From Deltaproteobacteria bacterium RBG_13_52_11 (GTDB taxonomy: Bacteria > Desulfobacterota > B13-G15 > RBG-16-54-18), in contig MGQF01000015.1 of assembly GCA_001797745.1 (NCBI GenBank), positions 41,074-53,143 of the forward strand: a DNA stretch of 12,070 nucleotides, in the 5' to 3' direction. The notes under the pieces were generated by a model that made no database searches, had not been told where the DNA came from, and saw only the letters and a program-made list of their open reading frames with translations. Shown in pieces: positions 6,614 through 12,070 of this stretch. The position numbers were made by a program, and so were the translations under genes. Every line of letters starts with the position of its first letter. The stretch's first letter is position 1.

Positions 6614-8026
6614 TTAATCCGCAGGATTCATAAAGAAAAACCCCACCTTCCCCCCTTCCTGTGTACCCTCATAGCGAATCAGCCCCTCGAGAAAAGAGAG
6701 AGAAACATTTGCGTCCCCCCTCTTCTCGATGCGCATGAGGAAGGCGAGTTGAATTGAAGAAAACTCAGATGAACTCCTGCGGCGGTACAGCCCCCAGAGG
6801 AAGTCCGAAATGATTTCTCCCTGGGGGGAACGGGTGTACCGATAGACCCACAAGAGGGGATAGATATTGCGCTCCATTCCTTCATCATGGAGGGGGAGGA
6901 GGGGAAAAATAGAGAAGCTCACCTCAGCCTCTAACCCCCTGCGATAGTCGAAGAGGGGCCAGAGGTTTACATCCAGGGCCTCCCTCCCCGTATCCAAGTC
7001 TTTTACGATGCGATACTTGTTAATGAGGAGAAAGCGGCGCACCGTCTCCTCTTCAGCAGCCATGCGGTCCCACTCGTATTTGTACAGGGGCCAGAAGGCA
7101 TAGAAGCGCTTCTTCTGCTCCTCCTCCCTCACCCGGAAGAGGGGAAAGACCTGCGTTTCTCTCACCCCCTCTCCCTTCACCAGCGTAAAGAAGGGCCAGG
7201 GGAATTCCCACTTTTCGAAGGGTGGATCGTCAACCCGTTGATGGAAAAAGAGGGGGGGGATAAAGATGTCGACCCTTGCCCCGGGTGAGCGCACGGTGGC
7301 GTAGAAGGGGAGATAAAACCGCGTGCTCACCGGCTTATCGGTGTCGAGGTCTTGATCCATATAGGCGTAGAAAGGCCACAGGACAAAGCCTCGGGAATAT
7401 TCGCCGGCCCTTACCTTGTAGCCCCACAGGGGCCAGACATACAAACCCTCGGCTTTACCCCCCATGAGGGAGAAAAAGGGCCACGGGATCCGCCAGGTAA
7501 TCTCCCCCTCGTCCTCGATGCGGGAGTAGAGGGGCCAGAGGTAAAACGCTATCTTGTCCCGGCCGAATCTCTCTTTGAGCTGTCCAGCAATGGGGAAAAA
7601 TCCACCATAGTTCTCATCCTTGTCGGTCTGTCCCCAAAAGGCGGTCAAGAAGGAAGAAGCCCTCTCCCTCCGTTCGGGTGCAGACGAGGTAACCTCATCC
7701 CTGAAGAGGGTGAAAGGAACAAGGTAGAACTTGCCGTCTCCCTCTTTGAGTTGATACTTCCCCAGGGGGTATAAGAACTCCCATCGCCAGAGTTCCTGCG
7801 AGGGGTCATTGGTGAAATACATGAAGGGCCGGATCCCCCACTCGGTCCCCTGCTTGTTTCCCCTCCATGTGAAGAGAGGACCAATGATCTCCAACTCTTT
7901 CTGCTCCTCGGAGGTGTGATAAGAAAAGAGGGGCCATATCCCAGATGACCCCCCATAGGCAGGGGAGAGAAGGAGAGAAAAGATGACAATGAAGAGGAGG
8001 AACCTCAGAAGGCCCTTGTGGAGCAA
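6614..8026 (-). CDS. Secreted repeat protein of about 18-residue aromatic-Pro-Leu units, family unknown
   Basis: I do not recognise this 470-residue protein. The N-terminus is a clear signal peptide (LLRFLLFIVIFSLLLSPAYG, about 6-25). The rest is a regular repeat: a core of [WFYL]-P-[LF]-[FYWL] followed by charged and polar residues. The core recurs at residues 31, 49, 66, 86, 103, 144, 164, 182, 198, 217, 239, 257, 277, 294, 312, 356, 374 and 389. Most steps are 15-22 residues. The two steps of 41 and 44 each hold a degenerate unit (LTAFWG near 127, FLLINKY near 333), and WGLY near 411 may be another. No catalytic motif is visible. Alternating aromatic and polar residues suggest a beta-rich, envelope-located protein, perhaps barrel or solenoid. 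The TTG start at 8026 is chosen for its AGGAGG at 5 nt. It sits 16 bp behind mlaD and 26 bp before the capA-like gene. Confidence 0.88.
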   Translation of the reverse strand: MLHKGLLRFLLFIVIFSLLLSPAYGGSSGIWPLFSYHTSEEQKELEIIGPLFTWRGNKQGTEWGIRPFMYFTNDPSQELWRWEFLYPLGKYQLKEGDGKFYLVPFTLFRDEVTSSAPERRERASSFLTAFWGQTDKDENYGGFFPIAGQLKERFGRDKIAFYLWPLYSRIEDEGEITWRIPWPFFSLMGGKAEGLYVWPLWGYKVRAGEYSRGFVLWPFYAYMDQDLDTDKPVSTRFYLPFYATVRSPGARVDIFIPPLFFHQRVDDPPFEKWEFPWPFFTLVKGEGVRETQVFPLFRVREEEQKKRFYAFWPLYKYEWDRMAAEEETVRRFLLINKYRIVKDLDTGREALDVNLWPLFDYRRGLEAEVSFSIFPLLPLHDEGMERNIYPLLWVYRYTRSPQGEIISDFLWGLYRRRSSSEFSSIQLAFLMRIEKRGDANVSLSFLEGLIRYEGTQEGGKVGFFFMNPAD

Positions 8027-8031
8027 ACGAT

Positions 8032-8037
8032 CCTCCT
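8032..8037 (-). promoter_or_regulatory. Ribosome binding site that fixes the TTG start of the repeat protein
   Basis: AGGAGG on the minus strand lies 5 nt before the TTG at 8026. A longer in-frame TTG at 8062 has no ribosome site and would overlap mlaD by 20 bp. The short form also places the signal peptide directly at the N-terminus. Confidence 0.8.
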
Positions 8038-8042
8038 GTAGA

Positions 8043-8819
8043 TCAGAAGAAGAGACCTGCAAGGGCCCCCAGAACGGTGATGGGGGTCTGCTCCTGCACC
8101 CCTTCCGCGGCCTTCTGCATCTTCCTCATGGCCTTCTCGGCCTCATTGTAGAATTGCTCATCGGTCACGAGCTTCCCTAAGGTCCCCTCCCCTTCCTTCA
8201 CCTTGGTAGTAATATCATCGAGGTTGGTGACGATATTGTTCACCTTGCCCTTGTTCTGCTGGACCATCTCTTTCAGGCCTGTGCTCGCATCTTGGAGGTT
8301 GGCAACTACCTCCTTGATCGCGTTCCGCCCTTCTTCTCCCCCGATGGCCTCCTGTAGGGATTTGCCGAGGTCGGCCATGCCGCGGGCAGCGGATTCCAGG
8401 GATGCGAAGAGTTGATCCATATCAGGTGCTGATTGCACATCGGTGATGGCAGCTCCCGGGGGGAGCAGAGGGGCATCAGGGGAGCCCGGTTTGATCTCGA
8501 CATATTTGTCCCCCAGGACCCCATGGGTCTTGACAGTCGCCGCGGCATCCTGGTGGAGTTGGGCCTGGCCGATCTTCATCCAGACCTTGGCCATCCCCTT
8601 CTCCAAACCGATCTTCTCCACCCTTCCTACAGGCACCCCGGCGACCTCGACATTGGCATTGATCACCAGACCTGAGACCGAGGGAAAGAGGGCGGTGTAG
8701 GCCTCACCCTTCAACCTCTCCAGCCTGCTTATCCTGAAGGACATGAAGAACAGCAGAATGATTCCCACTAATACCAGGATCCCTACCTTTGCCTCCGTGC
8801 TGACTTTGCCTTCCTTCAT
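8043..8819 (-). CDS. mlaD: MlaD-family MCE-domain lipid transport protein
   Basis: This 258-residue protein is the substrate-binding MCE subunit of an Mla-type phospholipid transporter. One membrane anchor (about 12-28) is followed by the MCE domain (about 40-113), with VAGVPVGRVEKI (59-70) and GVLGDKYVEIKPG (100-112). A long C-terminal part, mostly helical by composition, carries the family-typical GEGTLGKLVTDEQFYNE (210-226). It ends in a hydrophobic tail (ITVLGALAGLFF). At 258 residues it is longer than E. coli MlaD (183), the extra length being this helical region. In E. coli MlaD forms a hexameric ring on the permease, holding lipid on the periplasmic side. A near-perfect ribosome site, AAGGAGGTGA (complement of 8824-8833), overlaps the stop codon of mlaF, so the genes are probably translationally coupled. 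Confidence 0.95.
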   Translation of the reverse strand: MKEGKVSTEAKVGILVLVGIILLFFMSFRISRLERLKGEAYTALFPSVSGLVINANVEVAGVPVGRVEKIGLEKGMAKVWMKIGQAQLHQDAAATVKTHGVLGDKYVEIKPGSPDAPLLPPGAAITDVQSAPDMDQLFASLESAARGMADLGKSLQEAIGGEEGRNAIKEVVANLQDASTGLKEMVQQNKGKVNNIVTNLDDITTKVKEGEGTLGKLVTDEQFYNEAEKAMRKMQKAAEGVQEQTPITVLGALAGLFF

Positions 8820-8831
8820 CCTTTCACCTCC

Positions 8832-9575
8832 TTATCGCTCCTGTTCCTCGTGTTCTCCCCGGATCAGGAAGGTATGAACCACCTGGTTCGATGACCCCCT
8901 GAAGGCTTCAGGGGAACCTTCCTCTATGATCCTGCCCTCATGCAACATGGCTATCTTGTGGGCAATGTGAAAAGCAGTATGAATGCTGTGGGTGATGGCC
9001 ACAAAGGTCCTCTCCAATCGCCGCTGGGTCTCTATGATCAAATGTTCTATTGACTCGGCCATGGGGGGGTCGAGGCCAGCGGTGGGCTCGTCAAAGAGCA
9101 CGATCTCCGGATCCAGGGCGATGGCCCGGGCAAGGCCCACCCTCCGCTTCATCCCCCCGCTGAGCTCGGCAGGCATCTTCTCCTCCAGACCGGGGAGTCC
9201 CACCTGCTCCAGCTTGTGGGCCACGATCGTTTTGATATCCTCCTCATTGAGCTTAGTATGTTCGCGCAGCGGAAAGGCCACATTTGCCCCCACATTCATG
9301 GAGTCAAAGAGCGCCGCATCCTGAAAGAGCATCCCGAATCTCTTCCTCATCTCAGTGAGGTCTTTATCCCCCAGCCGGGTGATGTCGACCTTGTCTATCC
9401 AGATCCGCCCCCTATCGGGCCTGATGAGCCCGATAATATGCTTCAGCAGCACACTCTTCCCAACGCCGCTGCGTCCCAAGATGACCGTAATCTGCCCCTT
9501 GGGGATTTGGAGGTCTACACCCGTTAAGACCTTCAAATCACCAAAGGATTTATGTACACCCTTGACCTCAATCAT
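8832..9575 (-). CDS. mlaF: MlaF-type ABC transporter ATP-binding protein
   Basis: This 247-residue cytoplasmic ATPase powers the Mla lipid transporter with MlaE. All ABC motifs are intact: Walker A GRSGVGKS (34-41), Q-loop Gln85 in MLFQDAALFDS, signature LSGGM (138-142), Walker B EIVLFDEP (157-164) and H-loop His196 in AITHS. The LSGGMKRRVGLARAI form of the signature is typical of the MlaF/Ttg2A/TGD3 branch. The start ATG follows the mlaE stop with no base between (TAAATG) and has no ribosome site of its own, so translation probably depends on ribosomes ending mlaE. No STAS-domain mlaB follows, unlike the E. coli operon. Confidence 0.96.
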   Translation of the reverse strand: MIEVKGVHKSFGDLKVLTGVDLQIPKGQITVILGRSGVGKSVLLKHIIGLIRPDRGRIWIDKVDITRLGDKDLTEMRKRFGMLFQDAALFDSMNVGANVAFPLREHTKLNEEDIKTIVAHKLEQVGLPGLEEKMPAELSGGMKRRVGLARAIALDPEIVLFDEPTAGLDPPMAESIEHLIIETQRRLERTFVAITHSIHTAFHIAHKIAMLHEGRIIEEGSPEAFRGSSNQVVHTFLIRGEHEEQER

Positions 9576-10355
9576 TTAAAACATCGCCGCCGTCAGGAAG
9601 TAGTTCGCCATCAAGATAGCCACCGCTGCCAGGACCACGCTCTCGGTAGTGGCCTTCCCCACCCCTTCTGCCCCTCCTGTCGTGGTGTATCCTTTATAAC
9701 ACCCGATGGCGGAGAGGATGAGGCCGAAGACCGCCGCCTTGATAAGACCGTGGTATATATCATCCAATTTTACGTATCTCTCCATATTGGCCACATAGGC
9801 GCCGGCACTGATCCCCAGGATGGTCACCCCCATAAAGTACCCCCCTAAGATCCCGATAAAGTCGGCGATGACGGTCAAAAGGGGGAGCACCACGATGCTG
9901 GCCAACACCCTCGGGACAATAAGGTACTTGATGGGATTCACCGCCATAGCGGAGAGGGCATCTATCTGCTCGGTAACCCTCATGGTACCAATCTCCGCAG
10001 CCATGGCCGACCCCGCCCTCCCGGTGACCATGAAGCTGGTGAGGACCGGCCCCAGCTCCCTGGTCATACTCAAGGCTACGGCAACGCCCACCATGGTCTC
10101 AGCCCCGAACTGCCTCGTGGCGTGGAAGCCCTGGAGGGCCAAGACCATGCCGGAAAAGGCCCCGGTAAGGACCACCACCAAGCCAGACCGCACCCCCACC
10201 CTGTCCATCTGTTGAAAGAAGAGGTCTAGCCTGAAGGGGGGAGAAAAGGACCAGCGGATGGTATCCAGAAGGAGGAGAAACATCCTCCCCATCTCCCTGA
10301 CGTACCCTGCAACTGCTTCCCCCAATACATTGATGGCTTTCGACGCCTTCCACAT
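9576..10355 (-). CDS. mlaE: MlaE-type ABC transporter permease
   Basis: This 259-residue inner-membrane permease of the Mla system has five or six predicted membrane segments. The conserved block of the MlaE/TGD1 family is clear: MTRELGPVLTSFMVTGRAGS (about 96-115), then AAEIGTMRVTEQIDALSAMAVNP, which contains the ATPase-coupling helix. In the known complexes two MlaE copies sit under the MlaD ring and pass phospholipid between the inner membrane and the periplasm; the direction here cannot be read from sequence. The ATG at 10355 has AAGGGG (complement of 10365-10370) 9 nt upstream. The alr stop lies 6 bp before it, which places both genes in one operon. Confidence 0.95.
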   Translation of the reverse strand: MWKASKAINVLGEAVAGYVREMGRMFLLLLDTIRWSFSPPFRLDLFFQQMDRVGVRSGLVVVLTGAFSGMVLALQGFHATRQFGAETMVGVAVALSMTRELGPVLTSFMVTGRAGSAMAAEIGTMRVTEQIDALSAMAVNPIKYLIVPRVLASIVVLPLLTVIADFIGILGGYFMGVTILGISAGAYVANMERYVKLDDIYHGLIKAAVFGLILSAIGCYKGYTTTGGAEGVGKATTESVVLAAVAILMANYFLTAAMF

Positions 10356-10361
10356 AATAGG

Positions 10362-11495
10362 CTACCCCTTATAGATGCGCTGGACCCGCTTCCCTACCGC
10401 GCAGAGGATCTCATAGGAAATGGTCCCGATCCACCCCCCCATCTCCTCGGGGGTTATCTCCTGACCCAATTGACTCCCCATCAACACCACCTCATCCCCC
10501 ACCTCAGCCCCGGAGATAGCGGTCACATCCACCATGGTCCAGTCCATGCAAACCCTCCCCACCACCGGCGCCCTCTTCCCCTTTATCAAGACCTCCCCCC
10601 GATTGGAGAGAAGGCGATTGTACCCATCGGCATAACCGACGGGGATGGCGGCGATGAGGCTGGGGCGCTGGGTGACGAAGGTTCGTCCGTAGCTTATGGG
10701 ATAACCCGCAGGGACCTTCTTGAGATCTGCAATACGGCTCTCCCAGGACATCACCTGCCGAAGGGAGACTTTATCTTTCAAGGAAGGGGAGGGATAGGAT
10801 CCGTAGAGCATGATCCCCGGTCGCACCAAGGTGAAATGAGCAGCAGGAAGATTAACGAGGGCTGCGCTGTTAGCGATGTGGCAAAAGGGAGGATCTATGT
10901 CCAATTTCTTCATCTCCTCTATCGTCCGAGAGAACCTCTTTAGTTGTTCTTCGGCAAAAGAAGAATTCCCCTCATCTGCGGTAGATAAGTGGGAGGCGAT
11001 TCCCTCTATCTCTAAGTTCTCGAACCTCCGCACGCGGTTCACAAAGGCGGGTGCCTCCTCGAAGAAAACACCTATTCTCCCCATCCCCGTATCCACCTTG
11101 ATATGAATAGGGATTTTTTTACCCCTCTTGTTTGCCGCGACGGAGAGCGCCTCGGCGATCTCCAGGCGATAGACCATGGGGGTAAGTTGATAGTCTAAGA
11201 CCTCTTCCACCTCCTCCTGATAGACACCGCTCAGGACGAGGATCGGCTTTTTGATCCCTCCGTTCCTCAGCTCCACGCCCTCCTTCAATGAAGCAACCCC
11301 CAGAAAGTCGGCACTTAGCTCCTCCATCTTTTTAGATACGGGGATCGCTCCATGACCGTACGCATCAGCCTTCACCACTGCCAAGAACTTGACCGAAGGA
11401 GGGGCGAGCTGACGCAACTGATGATAGTTATAGGCAAGCGCCCCTAGATCTACCTCTGCTTTGGTCGTATGGGAACAAAGAGACATAAAGGACAA
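10362..11495 (-). CDS. alr: Alanine racemase
   Basis: This PLP enzyme interconverts L- and D-alanine and so supplies D-Ala for peptidoglycan. With the start chosen here it has 377 residues, the normal family length. The PLP-binding lysine lies in AVVKADAYGHG (Lys42). Other family landmarks are DTGMGRIG, CHIANSAA, RPGIMLYG, the catalytic tyrosine in ISYGRTF, and VGRVCMDWTMVD. The TTG at 11495 is chosen because GGAGG (complement of 11501-11505) lies 5 nt upstream. It also leaves a leader behind the promoter at 11533-11560. A longer GTG start at 11540 would fall inside or upstream of that promoter's -10 region. ATG 11486 is possible but 14 nt from the ribosome site. It is the first gene of the six-gene envelope operon. 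Confidence 0.95.
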   Translation of the reverse strand: MSFMSLCSHTTKAEVDLGALAYNYHQLRQLAPPSVKFLAVVKADAYGHGAIPVSKKMEELSADFLGVASLKEGVELRNGGIKKPILVLSGVYQEEVEEVLDYQLTPMVYRLEIAEALSVAANKRGKKIPIHIKVDTGMGRIGVFFEEAPAFVNRVRRFENLEIEGIASHLSTADEGNSSFAEEQLKRFSRTIEEMKKLDIDPPFCHIANSAALVNLPAAHFTLVRPGIMLYGSYPSPSLKDKVSLRQVMSWESRIADLKKVPAGYPISYGRTFVTQRPSLIAAIPVGYADGYNRLLSNRGEVLIKGKRAPVVGRVCMDWTMVDVTAISGAEVGDEVVLMGSQLGQEITPEEMGGWIGTISYEILCAVGKRVQRIYKG

Positions 11496-11500
11496 AGATG

Positions 11501-11505
11501 CCTCC
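11501..11505 (-). promoter_or_regulatory. Ribosome binding site supporting the TTG start of alr
   Basis: GGAGG on the minus strand lies 5 nt before the TTG at 11495, the same geometry as the TTG start of the repeat-protein gene. Confidence 0.55.
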
Positions 11506-11532
11506 ACCGAGATTGCCCTCACCTTTTCATTA

Positions 11533-11560
11533 ATTAGCACCTATCAGTGGAGATTGTCAA
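11533..11560 (-). promoter_or_regulatory. Promoter of the alr-mla operon
   Basis: A perfect TTGACA (11555-11560, minus strand) lies 16 bp before GCTAAT (11533-11538), which matches the -10 consensus at 4/6. Transcription would begin near 11526, about 30 nt before the TTG start. The spacer is one base short of ideal. Confidence 0.5.
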
Positions 11561-11583
11561 CAACTCCTTCACCGTGGCCTACC

Positions 11584-11612
11584 TTGCCTTTTGCCCCATT
11601 CGATGATATCTT
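11584..11612 (+). promoter_or_regulatory. Possible promoter of the DUF2229-type gene
   Basis: TTGCCT (11584-11589), a 17-bp spacer and TATCTT (11607-11612) match the consensus at 4/6 each. The predicted start near 11619 leaves about 27 nt before the ATG. It would stand back to back with the alr promoter. Confidence 0.35.
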
Positions 11613-11645
11613 TTGCAGATTACCACCGAAAAGTGAAGTGCCTTC

Positions 11646-12070
11646 ATGCGCGTCGGTATTCCCAAGTCTTTGATGTATTATAAACTCTTTCCCCTCTGGA
11701 GGACCTTTTTACAGGAATTGGGGATGGAGGTGGTGACTTCTGATGGAGCGGTTTATCAGATCTTGCGAAAGGGTGTCCCCTTCTACGAGGACAGTTGCCT
11801 CCCCTTAAAATTATTGATCCCTCATTCCCAAAGTTTGGTAGGTAAGGTGGACGCTCTTTTCCTCCCCCGCCTGATCAGCCTGGACCGCCACTATATCCTC
11901 TGCCCCAAGTTCCGAGGGGCCCCTGATGTGCTGCGGTTGGCCTTGAAGGACAAGCTGGAGATCTGGGATGGGGTCATAGATCTGCGTCAGGGGAAAAGAG
12001 GACTCACCGACTTCCTCCTCGACATAGCGAAGAGGACGGGAGTTGATCTCCGAAAGGTGCGGCGGTCATA
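11646..12070 (+). CDS. Acyl-CoA dehydratase activase-related protein (DUF2229), 3' cut by window edge
   Basis: The first 141 residues are open to the window edge. The start MRVGIPKSLMYYKLFPLW, the block YEDSCLPLKLL (Cys51) and the block YILCPKFRGAPD (Cys86) are typical of the DUF2229 family. That family is related to, and often fused with, the ATP-dependent activators of 2-hydroxyacyl-CoA dehydratases and benzoyl-CoA-type reductases. The cysteines may bind an Fe-S cluster, by family analogy. Here the domain begins at residue 1, so it is a stand-alone form without the N-terminal ASKHA ATPase seen in the fused proteins; a partner may follow outside the window. The ATG at 11646 has only a weak ribosome site. 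The gene is divergent from alr, with 150 bp between starts. Confidence 0.85.
   Translation, partial: MRVGIPKSLMYYKLFPLWRTFLQELGMEVVTSDGAVYQILRKGVPFYEDSCLPLKLLIPHSQSLVGKVDALFLPRLISLDRHYILCPKFRGAPDVLRLALKDKLEIWDGVIDLRQGKRGLTDFLLDIAKRTGVDLRKVRRS

Noticed and set aside
8027..8062. Longer N-terminus of the repeat protein from TTG 8062
   Set aside because: It overlaps mlaD, has no ribosome site, and would put 12 polar residues before the signal peptide, whereas TTG 8026 has AGGAGG at 5 nt.
11496..11540. Longer N-terminus of alr from GTG 11540
   Set aside because: This codon lies in or before the -10 box of the best promoter, lacks a ribosome site, and adds residues not usual in alanine racemases.

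Overview
The window comes from a Gram-negative, probably anaerobic bacterium; a deltaproteobacterial (Desulfobacterota-type) lineage is my best guess. The outer-membrane lipid transport genes mlaE-mlaF-mlaD show an outer membrane. The gene entering at the right edge belongs to a family tied to radical acyl-CoA dehydratases of anaerobes. The alr-mlaEFD order also fits that group. The placement is inference. No rRNA, tRNA, CRISPR array or transposase is visible.

Left part (1-4163, + and - strands). The 3' third of a UvrA-type excinuclease ATPase enters at the left edge, cut inside a Walker A motif. It converges on a two-gene, minus-strand multidrug efflux operon: an EmrA/HlyD membrane fusion protein, then an EmrB/QacA-type 14-TM transporter. 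A good promoter precedes it. Directly behind that promoter lies a second, broken copy of the uvrA 3' end (about 210 bp, 84% identical by hand alignment, no gaps). It is in the same orientation as the first copy. The efflux cassette is therefore bracketed by direct repeats of a gene 3' end, which looks like an insertion or a collapsed tandem duplication.

Middle part (4167-5495). A SlyD-like FKBP prolyl isomerase/chaperone (minus strand) carries a perfect 12-bp tandem duplication that doubles four residues in its first core strand. Its promoter is strong. An AT-rich intergenic region separates it from a divergent, small RRM-type RNA-binding protein (plus strand). A 306-bp non-coding stretch follows, with a 13-bp inverted repeat enclosing a smaller hairpin.

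Right part (5496-11495, all minus strand) is one tight operon in the order alr, mlaE, mlaF, mlaD, a secreted repeat protein, and a CapA-type metallophosphatase-like protein. Gaps run from 0 to 26 nt. Alr supplies D-alanine for peptidoglycan. MlaE and MlaF form the inner-membrane permease and ATPase, and MlaD is the MCE lipid-binding subunit. The last two products are predicted to be exported. The repeat protein is built of about 18-20 units of roughly 18 residues, each centred on an aromatic/Pro/Leu motif, and I cannot assign it to a known family. It is the most novel object here, and its place directly behind mlaD suggests an envelope role.

Far right (11584-12070). A divergent promoter and the start of a DUF2229-type acyl-CoA dehydratase activase-related protein run off the window edge.
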